64,000 nt of DNA, taken from Chitinophaga ginsengisoli. GTDB lineage: Bacteria > Bacteroidota > Bacteroidia > Chitinophagales > Chitinophagaceae. A model generated the notes under the pieces. The model was not told the origin of the DNA. It made no database searches and saw nothing but the letters and a program-made list of their open reading frames with translations. Both the position numbers and the translations under genes were made by a program. This document shows positions 34,727 to 43,096 of the stretch, piece after piece (position 1 is the stretch's first letter; each line of letters begins with the position of its first letter). Where the stretch lies: positions 331,555 through 395,554 of the forward strand of contig NZ_PYGK01000002.1 in assembly GCF_003014595.1 (NCBI RefSeq), read 5' to 3'.

Positions 34727-36109
34727 TCAAATATAAATCGAGCCGTGGCTATAATGTCTCATCTCTACAAGATCGGCCGGTAAAGGCTGTGTATTCCAGT
34801 GGCGATGAATAGCAAGGGCGGCTCCTATAGCCGTAGCCTGTGCTACTGAGGCAGCGTAGATCTCCATCTGCGGGAAAGCTGCTGCCAACAGATGCATGTA
34901 TATGCTATTCCTGCTGAATCCACCATCCACAAAAATACGTTTTACCGGTGTTCTGTCTATTACCAGCGAGGAAGAGAACTGCTGTTGTTCCATGATGTCC
35001 ATCAGTAAGCGGTGATAGGCAACTTCATAGCTGGTAAAGTCGTTCAATGATCTTTCCGCAAAGCGGGAGGCCTGCAACAAGCCTGTACCGGATACCGGCC
35101 GTTCCTGTTGCGGAGATACCGCGAGCAACCTGGCAAATATAGCGGGGTCGAAGGCTACTTGCTGGTAGTAATTTACCGGTGTTTGATAATATTCTGCCAG
35201 CCTTTTCACCTGCTGCTCGTGCTCATTGCCTGCAAAGAGCCTTGCGGCCTTCACAGGTCGGTTTTCATAGGTCAGGTAGCAAAGGCAGTCAGACGCCAGT
35301 TCCTGCGCCGTTAAAGGACTGCTATTAAACGGATTAAGGGTAATGCACCAGGTACCTGTGGAAATAAGCGCAAAGGGTTCGGAGAAACTCGTAAGGTAAG
35401 GGATCAATGCGGCGGAGCTGTCATGCAGGCCAACGCCCGCAATGCAGTTATAACCGTCGATAGTGGCAGGCAACACATGATCGCACGGGAATACGGGAGG
35501 CAGCTTTTCTGCCAGTCCTTCTCTCAACACCCAGTCGTGGTATCCCTGTTTCGTAAAGTCCCACAACATCGTATGACAGCCAATGCTGGTAATATCAGAC
35601 AGCGGCTGCCCTGTTACCAGGAAACTGATATACTGGGGTAAATGCAGGGCATATTTCACCCTGTCGAAGATAGCCCGCTGCAATTGTTTTAGCCGGTAGA
35701 ACTGCAGGCCTGCGTTCAGGCTGCCCAGTGCCGGGGAAGCCGTATCTGCACATAGTTTTTCCCCTCCGCCGGAGGCCTCGTGAAGCGCCTCCTCCATACC
35801 GGCCGGATACGGTTTCAGATAGTTATACAAAGGCGTCAGCACCTGTCCCTGTTCATCCAGGTAAACAAGGCTGGCGCCGTAGGTACTGCAGTTAAACGCT
35901 ACAATAGTATAGTCAGGCAACTGTAGCAGCTCCCGAAGACTGTTCTTCACCCAGTTTGTCAGCTGTGCTATATTTTCACACGCATCCCCATCTTCATCAA
36001 CCGTTTCATCGAAACAGGCGCCTCTTTCCCATACGATCCGGTAGTGCTCGTCGATCAGGAATATCTTCTTGTTTGTCTTACCAATGTCGAGTATTGCAAT
36101 ACAGCGCAT
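34727..36109 (-). CDS. rhaB: L-rhamnulokinase
   Basis: A 460-residue FGGY-type sugar kinase that phosphorylates L-rhamnulose at carbon 1 with ATP. The nucleotide site starts DIGKTNKKIFLID, and the C-terminal signature is VDGGFSRNSIYMHLL with AQATAIGAAL. Substrate identity comes mainly from context: isomerase upstream, aldolase and symporter in the same operon. It lies 18 bp after the isomerase and directly before lutA. Length and motifs are normal. Confidence 0.9.
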   Translation of the reverse strand: MRCIAILDIGKTNKKIFLIDEHYRIVWERGACFDETVDEDGDACENIAQLTNWVKNSLRELLQLPDYTIVAFNCSTYGASLVYLDEQGQVLTPLYNYLKPYPAGMEEALHEASGGGEKLCADTASPALGSLNAGLQFYRLKQLQRAIFDRVKYALHLPQYISFLVTGQPLSDITSIGCHTMLWDFTKQGYHDWVLREGLAEKLPPVFPCDHVLPATIDGYNCIAGVGLHDSSAALIPYLTSFSEPFALISTGTWCITLNPFNSSPLTAQELASDCLCYLTYENRPVKAARLFAGNEHEQQVKRLAEYYQTPVNYYQQVAFDPAIFARLLAVSPQQERPVSGTGLLQASRFAERSLNDFTSYEVAYHRLLMDIMEQQQFSSSLVIDRTPVKRIFVDGGFSRNSIYMHLLAAAFPQMEIYAASVAQATAIGAALAIHRHWNTQPLPADLVEMRHYSHGSIYI

Positions 36110-36127
36110 CCCCCGGAGAATTAGAAA

Positions 36128-37402
36128 TTACAATCCCGTCGCTACGGTTTTCAGACCTCTTTCTTTTATCAGCTGTTCTCTTACCTTGAATTGCCTGTAG
36201 AAAGCAACCGGCTGTAACACACCTCCTGCCTGCAGACGCGCCTGTGCCACCAGCGGACGGACATCCGTGCGGTAAGCATATTGCAGTATTTCCTGTGCAG
36301 CCACCGCATCATTGTTCTGCTGAGCCGCCTGCAATGCCTTGGTATCTACCAGCAAAGCCTGCGCATAAGCGATCATGATCGCTTCTACTGATTGCAACAG
36401 GTCTTCCAGCGGGTCCTTTACATTATGAGAGGCATCTATCATCCAGCCCAGATCACTGGCATGATTCATACCGCGTGCATCCATACCTTCTACCAGTTCA
36501 TTAAAAATGAGGAAGAGCTGATAAGGATTGATACTGCCTACGGTAAGGTCATCATCCCCATACTTGGAATCATTGAAATGAAACCCTGCCAGCTTTCCCT
36601 CCATTAACAGCAATGCCACTATCTGCTCGATGTTGGCATTAGGCAGATGATGCCCCAGGTCAACCAGCGTATACGCTTTTGCACCCAGCTTATTAGCGAA
36701 GAGCAATGACTGTCCCCAATCGCCTATCGTAGTGGAATAGAAATTAGGTTCATATGCCTTGTACTCAATGTACAATTTCCAGGCATCAGGGAGAGCGGCA
36801 TATATTTCCTGCAGACTATCCAGCGTACGTTTGAAAGCACCTCTGAAGTTCAGCTGACCAGGAAAACAGGAACCGTCTGCCAGCCAGAGGCTCAAGGCAT
36901 TGGAACCCAGTTCCACACCATATTTAATCACCTCCATATTGTGCTCTACAGCCAGTTTCCTGACACCTTTATCCGTGTGATGCAGGGAGCCAAACTTGTA
37001 ACTCAGTTCCTGACCCGGCTGGTCCTGGAAAGTATTGGAATTAACAGCATCAAAACGGATGTCATGTTGTGCTGCCAGCGCTTTTATGTTAGCTGCATTC
37101 TCAGGAATATCCCAGGGGATATGCAGGGAGATAGCACCGCTGCTTCTATTCAGGGCATGCAGTAGACCTATATCAGTGATCTTTTCTTCCAGGTTGCGGG
37201 GCTCCCCTCCTCCGGAAAAACGGCCAAAGCGGGTACCACCTGTCCCTAAAGCCCAGCTGGGAATTGCCACCTGGAAGCCCTGTAATTGCTGCAGGATATC
37301 CGCTACATGCGGGATAGTCCCTGCTATATATTCAAAGCTACGCTCGTGCGCCTGCCGGTGAGCATCATTGAAATCAGCTATCTGGAATTTCTCAATATTC
37401 AT
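36128..37402 (-). CDS. rhaI: L-rhamnose isomerase (Pseudomonas-type)
   Basis: A 424-residue TIM-barrel sugar isomerase that turns L-rhamnose into L-rhamnulose with two metal ions. Metal-binding residues are visible in KLYIEYKAYEPNFYST (Glu), VDLGHHLP (Asp, His) and GFHFNDSKYGDDDL (His, Asp). This is the type found in P. stutzeri and many Bacteroidota, unrelated in length to the E. coli RhaA group. The name rhaI is used for this group; rhaA is also common. It is 217 bp from the fusion enzyme gene upstream, a gap that could hold a processing site or second promoter, though no TAnnTTTG box was found. Confidence 0.85.
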   Translation of the reverse strand: MNIEKFQIADFNDAHRQAHERSFEYIAGTIPHVADILQQLQGFQVAIPSWALGTGGTRFGRFSGGGEPRNLEEKITDIGLLHALNRSSGAISLHIPWDIPENAANIKALAAQHDIRFDAVNSNTFQDQPGQELSYKFGSLHHTDKGVRKLAVEHNMEVIKYGVELGSNALSLWLADGSCFPGQLNFRGAFKRTLDSLQEIYAALPDAWKLYIEYKAYEPNFYSTTIGDWGQSLLFANKLGAKAYTLVDLGHHLPNANIEQIVALLLMEGKLAGFHFNDSKYGDDDLTVGSINPYQLFLIFNELVEGMDARGMNHASDLGWMIDASHNVKDPLEDLLQSVEAIMIAYAQALLVDTKALQAAQQNNDAVAAQEILQYAYRTDVRPLVAQARLQAGGVLQPVAFYRQFKVREQLIKERGLKTVATGL

Positions 37403-37619
37403 AACGGGAAAATTGGGTCTTTAGTAAATTATGAAAAGTTTTTCGTTGCTGGTATACACCTCCACACATTATCAACACATGCCGGCCTGACCGGAGTCAG
37501 GAGCATGTGTTGACTCAATGTAACTGGTATTTAACTGATGAAAGAATTTATCTATAAAAGTCAGGACAACATCACGCCAGCTATTCAAATTACCGCCAGC
37601 GTTCAACTGATGAATGTAC

Positions 37620-39743
37620 TTATCTTACAAAAGCCGCAGCAACACCACCATCAACGTTGATCACGTTACCGGTCGACTTACTCAGCAGGCCGCCTGTAAC
37701 AGCGAAACATGCATTGGCGATATCTTCCGGAAGGATCACCTGGTTCAGTAAGGTACGTTTTGCATAATAAGCAGGCAACTCCTCTACCGAAACACCATAA
37801 GCCTTGGCACGCCCCGCAGCCCAATCGCCTTCCCATATCTTACTGTCTGCGATCACAGCATCCGGGTTCACGACATTTACCCGGATACCATCTGTACCCA
37901 GTTCTGCCGCATTCAGGCGACTCAGGTGCAATTGTGCTGCCTTCGCCGAGCCATAACCGGCATTATTCGGCCCACTCATCAACGCATTCTTACTCACGAT
38001 ATTGATCACATCACCTCCCAGGTCCTGCTTGCGCATCACTTCCACACCCTGCTGGGTAACCAGGAACTGGCCTTTCACCAATACATCATACAGCAGGTCC
38101 CAGTCTTTCTCTGTATGCGCTTCCAGTGGCTTGGAGATAGACAAGCCTGCACAGTTAACCACCATATCCACACCGCCGAATGCCAGGCTGGCGATGTCAT
38201 ATGCCTCTTTTATATCACTACCTTTTGTAACATCGAGGATGGCTGTTGCGAAAACATCCTGTCCATATTGTTTGGAGAATTCATCCTTTGCAGCTTGCAG
38301 TCGGTTCGCATCGTTGTCATTGATCACCACACAAGCACCTTCATCAGCAAATTTCCTGGCGATCGCTTTTCCAATGCCACCGGCACTTCCCGTGATCAGC
38401 GCAATACGACCAGACAGCGCTTTCGGCTTAGGCATACGCTGTAGTTTCGCCTCTTCCAGCAGCCAGTATTCTATGTCAAAAGCCTCCTGGCGTGGCAAAG
38501 CGGTATATTCAGAAATGGCCTCAGCGCCTTTCATGACATTGATCGCATTGGTATAAAACTCTGCCGCTACCCTTGCAGTCTGTTTATCTTTCGAGAAAGT
38601 GAACATACCAACACCTGGATACAGGATCACCACCGGATTAGGATCACGTAATGCAGGACTGTTCGGATGACGACAAGTATTGTAGTAGTCGGTATACATC
38701 CGCCTGTAAGCAGCAAACAAAGGCGCCAGTTGTTGCTTTACCGCTGCTGCATCATCCAGCGAAGCCTGAGGATCGAGTGGTAAAACCAGGGGACTGATCT
38801 TCGTACGCAGGAAGTGATCCGGGCAACTGGTACCCAGTGGTGCCAGCCTGTCAAGGTCTTTGGAGTTAATGAACTCAAGTACCCGGGGATCATCTGTAAA
38901 ATGACCCACCATACGGGTATGTGCAGAACATAATCCACGTAGTACAGGCGCCAGGGCAGCCGCCTGTTTTCTCCTTATTTCAGGAGCAGGGGAAGTCATA
39001 CGTACGCCACCGAAAACCGGTCCTTTCTTACCGTAATGCTCTTCAAGATAGGCAGCACAACGCTCAATGACTTCCAGCGTATTCATATAACTTTCATATG
39101 CGGTATCACCCCAGGTAAACAGACCATGAGATCCCAGCATAATCCCCCTGATACCTGGATTATCGCGCAGACACTGTCTCAGCTGTAAGCCCAGGTCAAA
39201 GCCTGGACGCTGCCAGGGCACCCAACCAATAGTACCTCCGAAAAGTTCTTTTGTAATACGCTCACCATCTTTCGCCGCAGCAATAGCAATAGCGGCATCG
39301 GGATGTAAATGGTCAATATGTTTGAACGGCAGGAAACCATGCAATGGTGTATCAATAGAAGGCGCTTTGGAACTGAGATCGAAGATACAGTGATTGAAAA
39401 GCTCCACCATTTCGTCTTCCTGTTCAATACCCTTGTAGATATTCTCCAGGCTGTGCAGTCGCTCTACATATAGCGCTGCCAGACCGCTACGTTTCAGTGT
39501 ACCCAGATCACCCCCTGAACCTTTTACCCACATTACTTCCGTTTGTTTACCCGTCAGCGGATCTTTCGCCATCACCTTACAGGAGGTATTACCGCCGCCA
39601 TAATTGGTCAGCCGGAGATCAGCCCCCAGCAGGTTAGAACGATAGATCAGCAATGCTACCTCATCACCCGCCAAAGCAGCAGCTTTCTGCTCGTCCCAGA
39701 GATAACTTACATGTTTGAAATTTGTTAAGGAAGAAACCGACAT
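37620..39743 (-). CDS. rhaD: Rhamnulose-1-phosphate aldolase / L-lactaldehyde dehydrogenase fusion
   Basis: A 707-residue two-domain enzyme. The N-terminal part (to about residue 430) is a class II aldolase with HGLFTWGDT and HLHPDAAIAIAAAKDG regions; it splits rhamnulose-1-phosphate into dihydroxyacetone phosphate and L-lactaldehyde. The C-terminal part is a short-chain dehydrogenase with the NAD loop TGSAGGIG and the active-site YGSAK (about residues 450-640), which oxidises L-lactaldehyde to L-lactate. The fusion is called RhaEW or RhaD in different groups. Linking it to LutABC in one operon matches the lactate route. A long gap of 217 bp follows before rhaI. Confidence 0.9.
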   Translation of the reverse strand: MSVSSLTNFKHVSYLWDEQKAAALAGDEVALLIYRSNLLGADLRLTNYGGGNTSCKVMAKDPLTGKQTEVMWVKGSGGDLGTLKRSGLAALYVERLHSLENIYKGIEQEDEMVELFNHCIFDLSSKAPSIDTPLHGFLPFKHIDHLHPDAAIAIAAAKDGERITKELFGGTIGWVPWQRPGFDLGLQLRQCLRDNPGIRGIMLGSHGLFTWGDTAYESYMNTLEVIERCAAYLEEHYGKKGPVFGGVRMTSPAPEIRRKQAAALAPVLRGLCSAHTRMVGHFTDDPRVLEFINSKDLDRLAPLGTSCPDHFLRTKISPLVLPLDPQASLDDAAAVKQQLAPLFAAYRRMYTDYYNTCRHPNSPALRDPNPVVILYPGVGMFTFSKDKQTARVAAEFYTNAINVMKGAEAISEYTALPRQEAFDIEYWLLEEAKLQRMPKPKALSGRIALITGSAGGIGKAIARKFADEGACVVINDNDANRLQAAKDEFSKQYGQDVFATAILDVTKGSDIKEAYDIASLAFGGVDMVVNCAGLSISKPLEAHTEKDWDLLYDVLVKGQFLVTQQGVEVMRKQDLGGDVINIVSKNALMSGPNNAGYGSAKAAQLHLSRLNAAELGTDGIRVNVVNPDAVIADSKIWEGDWAAGRAKAYGVSVEELPAYYAKRTLLNQVILPEDIANACFAVTGGLLSKSTGNVINVDGGVAAAFVR

Positions 39744-39790
39744 ATATTCTTTTTTAAATTTTTACATTGTTACAGCACAGCAACACACCT

Positions 39791-40843
39791 CTAAATGGAG
39801 TTGCCATATCCTACCAGCATTACTGACCCCATAATTGTCAGCACACCCAGTATAATCGTTGCGAATGTCTTACGGCTCACACCTTTCCACTCTCTCAGTG
39901 TAATACCCCACAAGCTTGAGATCATGATAATGAACGCCATGTGTAATATCCAGGAACTGGCCCCGTTGCCCAGTTTACTCTCGCCCATACCATAAAAAAA
40001 GAACTGGAAGAACCAGGTAGTACCTGCCAACGCGGCAAAGAAGTAATTGCCCGCCAGAGGTGTTTCTTTATTGACATAATCGCCGAATGTTTTGTTCCTG
40101 ATATTCAGCAGCAGGCACCAGATCAGGTTGGTGGTAAGTCCGCCCCAGAGTAATACAACAAATATCACGTTGTTCTGAAACAGCGGATTACTGCCCTGCT
40201 CTATGGCGATAGCAGCCATAGGCTTCCCGGCCTCTATGCCGAAATTGAAACAGGCGCTCAGTATACCGGAAACCGTTGCTACCACCAATCCTTTTTTAAG
40301 GTCGAATTCCTGTATACTTTGTTTCTTCTGATCTTCTGATAATTCACGTTCCTTCATCACCCCTGCAGCACCGCAAATGGCAATACCCAGCAGGCAGACT
40401 ACAACACCACCCAGGACTAACAATCCCCCGGGGCTCTTTAGCATGGCGGAGAACGTATGTGTTGTATCGGAAGTGAACAGGTCCCTATAGATAGGAGGAA
40501 TAAGCGAGCCGAAGGCGGAAGTATATCCCAGTGCGACAGACATACCCAGAGACATGCCCAGGTAGCGCATGGCCAGCCCGAAAGTAAGGCCGCCTACGCC
40601 CCATAATACACCCATAAAATAAGTCCAGAAGAGAGTAGAACTATCCGTTTTACTAATGATGCTCAGGAAATCAGGTACGGTGATCCAGGCTGCCAGGAAG
40701 GGCACTATTAACCAGGAAAAGAAACCGCCTACTATCCAGTAACTTTCCCAGGCCCAACTCTTTACTTTTTTAAAAGGGATATAAAAACTGCCGGAAGCAA
40801 AGCCTCCAATGAAATGAAAAAAGACACCTAAAATAGCTTGCAT
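39791..40843 (-). CDS. rhaT: L-rhamnose/proton symporter
   Basis: A 350-residue membrane protein of the RhaT family with about ten helices. The family start is GVFFHFIGGFASGSFYIPFK, followed by SYWIVGGFFSW; the last third holds TTNLIWCLLLNIRNK and GMGESKLGNGASSWILHMAF. It brings L-rhamnose in with protons. It is the first gene of the operon, with a likely promoter 36 bp upstream. The next gene is 47 bp downstream. No AraC-type rhamnose regulator is found in this window. Confidence 0.9.
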   Translation of the reverse strand: MQAILGVFFHFIGGFASGSFYIPFKKVKSWAWESYWIVGGFFSWLIVPFLAAWITVPDFLSIISKTDSSTLFWTYFMGVLWGVGGLTFGLAMRYLGMSLGMSVALGYTSAFGSLIPPIYRDLFTSDTTHTFSAMLKSPGGLLVLGGVVVCLLGIAICGAAGVMKERELSEDQKKQSIQEFDLKKGLVVATVSGILSACFNFGIEAGKPMAAIAIEQGSNPLFQNNVIFVVLLWGGLTTNLIWCLLLNIRNKTFGDYVNKETPLAGNYFFAALAGTTWFFQFFFYGMGESKLGNGASSWILHMAFIIMISSLWGITLREWKGVSRKTFATIILGVLTIMGSVMLVGYGNSI

Positions 40844-40878
40844 AATTGTGGAATTGTGTATTCAATCGTGGATTCTTT

Positions 40879-40886
40879 CAAATTTA
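40879..40886 (-). promoter_or_regulatory. Likely -7 box of the rhamnose operon
   Basis: Read on the minus strand the bases are TAAATTTG, a full match to the Bacteroidota TAnnTTTG box, 36 bp before the rhaT ATG. A TTG lies 16 bp further up, short of the usual 19 bp spacing, so the -33 element is weak. Confidence 0.45.
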
Positions 40887-40942
40887 AATAAAGGCAGCGG
40901 GGCAACTGTCCTACACATTCCTATTGGGGCTAAAATGAAGAA

Positions 40943-40971
40943 AAGGCCATCCGCCAACAGCGAACAGCCTT
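40943..40971 (-). terminator. Hairpin terminator after the 40998 lipoprotein gene
   Basis: AAGGCTGTTCGC and GCGGATGGCCTT (minus strand) form a 12-pair stem with G-U pairs around a TGTTG loop, then a pyrimidine-rich tail. It separates the lipoprotein transcript from the rhamnose operon. Confidence 0.65.
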
Positions 40972-40997
40972 ATTCTCTCTGCATAAATATCTTAATA

Positions 40998-41597
40998 TCA
41001 GTACATTACTTTCACGTCAGCAACGATATAATCTGTTGTTATCGCCTTCACCTTGATAATCCCCTTCTTGGCGAAACCATTCTGGAAGAATACTAACAGC
41101 GGCATGTCAGCTGAAGCAAAACTTTCATTATCTGTAGCGATGGTCAGCTTTTTAAGAGTAGAGGCATGCGCGATAGTATCGAAAGCAGCCACCTTGAAGG
41201 TATCAGCAGGCACCTTGTTACGTACGAGTGTTGTCAGGGTACCAGGGATCTTCAGATCAAAGCTCTCATCATTAGGACTGGTAAAGAACATAGAGAAGGC
41301 ACCAAAGTTATTGAAGGCCACGTCTATATATTTACCAACGGAATCAGGAATATCACTATCCACGTATACCTTTCCCTTAAAAGAGGAAAAAACGCGGCCA
41401 TAGCTTTCATTTGCCGGTGTTAAGGAAAATTTCACATCTGTAAATGTAACGACGCTATCTGTTTTGTTGCCGGATCCGGATCCAGGTGTTTTAGTGGTAT
41501 CACCAGGATTGTTTGTTCCACCACCAATACCCGCCTCTTTGGTACAGGCAGTATAAGCCAGTGCAACGACTGCTATCAGCAGGAAGTATTTTCTCAT
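40998..41597 (-). CDS. Lipoprotein of unknown function
   Basis: A 199-residue lipoprotein. A hydrophobic start is followed by the lipobox AYTAC, making Cys18 the likely lipid-bearing residue, and then a Gly/Asn/Pro/Thr-rich linker. The mature part is beta-rich and ends in DYIVADVKVMY. No family is recognised. It stands alone between the luciferase-like gene and the rhamnose operon. A likely -7 box lies 24 bp upstream. Confidence 0.7.
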   Translation of the reverse strand: MRKYFLLIAVVALAYTACTKEAGIGGGTNNPGDTTKTPGSGSGNKTDSVVTFTDVKFSLTPANESYGRVFSSFKGKVYVDSDIPDSVGKYIDVAFNNFGAFSMFFTSPNDESFDLKIPGTLTTLVRNKVPADTFKVAAFDTIAHASTLKKLTIATDNESFASADMPLLVFFQNGFAKKGIIKVKAITTDYIVADVKVMY

Positions 41598-41972
41598 AGG
41601 ATAGGATCAGTTATTTCCAGCAAAAATATAAAAAAATATAATCAAGTGTATGCGCTAAGATAACTGTAACGGCAATGCACCGTTTTTGCCTGGTTCTTAT
41701 GTTAATAATACACGGATGTTGTGATATTTCTTGATAGATGACACCACATAGTGTCATAGTAATCATTCACTTATATCCCATCTCAAGACATGGCGTCTGT
41801 TGTAATTTCCTGGTAGACAACTTTTCAGAACCTTGTGATACCAATCATCGTTTTCTCTAAGACTGCATTCATCAATAGGATACTAATCAATAATTTATAC
41901 GATATCACAACATTCTGATGTCTTCATAGCCGAATGGCAGGTACCTTTTACAGTAAAATGTTAATCAATCAC
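41598..41972. other. Intergenic region with a short inverted repeat
   Basis: This 375 bp gap has no gene. It contains ATGACAC-(6 nt)-GTGTCAT at 41738-41757, a perfect 7 bp inverted repeat that could be a regulator site or small hairpin; no link to a gene is seen. The lipoprotein's -7 box is at the left edge. Confidence 0.5.
41621..41628 (-). promoter_or_regulatory. Likely -7 box of the 40998 lipoprotein gene
   Basis: TATTTTTG on the minus strand fits TAnnTTTG and is 24 bp before the start codon. A TTG lies only 14 bp upstream, so the -33 part is weak. Confidence 0.4.
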
Positions 41973-43001
41973 TTAGGAGACATTACGAGGTTCGAGATCA
42001 AAAATCTCAGCCAGCAATTCATATGACCGGAAACGGTCTTCCACATGCTCCGCCATCGTAGCGGCAACTATCTCATCCACATCATATTCGTCGGCCAGTT
42101 TCAACATACGTTGTTTTACCTGGTCAGGAGTACCGGCAATCATACGTCCTCTGTTCGCCATTACACGTTGCCATTCCATGTCTGTGTACTCGTAATCCCG
42201 CACTTCTTCGTAGGAAGGAAATTCATCAAACCTGCCCTTCTCAAAACTTAACAGGCGGTAATCCATCATTGCCTGTAATTCATCCGCCTTTTCCTGCGTG
42301 TCTGCACAGAAAACGAAGATCCCGACGCTAGCGGCAGGTTCGTTCAGGAAGCGGGAAGGCTTGAATCGCTCACGATAGGTTTTTATCGCCTGCGGTCCAC
42401 CCACATGGTAAATGAAATGTGCGAAAGATAAGGCCCAGCCCTGACGCGCTGCCAGCAGACCACTTTCTCCACTGGAAGTCAGCATCCATAGTTCAGGTGC
42501 CGTATCTATTTTAGGTATGGCTATTACTTTCTCATGTATAGTGCCTGCCTCCCGTGAGTCGGACAGATAACCTTCCAGATCATTGATCTGCTGTACAAAG
42601 TCTCTTGGTTCGAAGGTATTGGAAGGGTTCAGCACATGAGCGGTTAAACGATCACCTCCCGGTGCCCGGCCTATACCCAGGTCAATACGTCCGGGATACA
42701 GCGCCTCCAGCAGACGGAAATTCTCCGCTACCTTCAGCGTGCTATGATTAGGCAACATTACGCCGCCTGATCCCAGGCGTATATGCTTAGTAGCTGCTGC
42801 CAGCCTTGCAATCAATATTTCAGGTGATGCTCCCGCAAGTGAGCGGGTATTATGATGTTCTGAAAGCCAGTAACGGGTGAAGCCGAGGCGATCGGCCAGC
42901 TGTGCCAGCTTAACGCTCTCCTGTAATGCCTCCACGGCATTGCTTCCTCTACGGATGGGGGATTGATCTAATACGCTGAGTCTTAATTTCCTGTCGGCCA
43001 T
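41973..43001 (-). CDS. Luciferase-like monooxygenase
   Basis: A 342-residue protein of the bacterial luciferase-like (LLM-class) flavin-dependent family. Typical parts are VLDQSPIRRGSN near the start, TRYWLSEHHNT, GSGGVMLPNHSTLKVAENFRL (near 80-100) and RIDLGIGRAPGGD. It would use reduced FMN or F420-like cofactor and oxygen on an unknown substrate. The length is normal. It follows the helicase gene on the same strand, 96 bp away, with a likely own promoter between. Confidence 0.85.
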   Translation of the reverse strand: MADRKLRLSVLDQSPIRRGSNAVEALQESVKLAQLADRLGFTRYWLSEHHNTRSLAGASPEILIARLAAATKHIRLGSGGVMLPNHSTLKVAENFRLLEALYPGRIDLGIGRAPGGDRLTAHVLNPSNTFEPRDFVQQINDLEGYLSDSREAGTIHEKVIAIPKIDTAPELWMLTSSGESGLLAARQGWALSFAHFIYHVGGPQAIKTYRERFKPSRFLNEPAASVGIFVFCADTQEKADELQAMMDYRLLSFEKGRFDEFPSYEEVRDYEYTDMEWQRVMANRGRMIAGTPDQVKQRMLKLADEYDVDEIVAATMAEHVEDRFRSYELLAEIFDLEPRNVS

Positions 43002-43029
43002 TGGGTAATCCTTTTTAGAATGTTCATTC

Positions 43030-43037
43030 CAAAATTA
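43030..43037 (-). promoter_or_regulatory. Likely -7 box of the luciferase-like gene
   Basis: TAATTTTG on the minus strand lies 29 bp before the start codon and matches TAnnTTTG. A TTG at about 16 bp upstream is a poor -33 match. Confidence 0.45.
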
Positions 43038-43096
43038 CAAAAGAATTACGAAACAATCAGCATTCAGCGTTTTCTTACGCTATTATCTTCCCCTTC

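Noticed and set aside
33987..34730. lutA start at the TTG at 34730
   Set aside because: It overlaps the rhaB stop, and an ATG nine bases in gives the normal N terminus.
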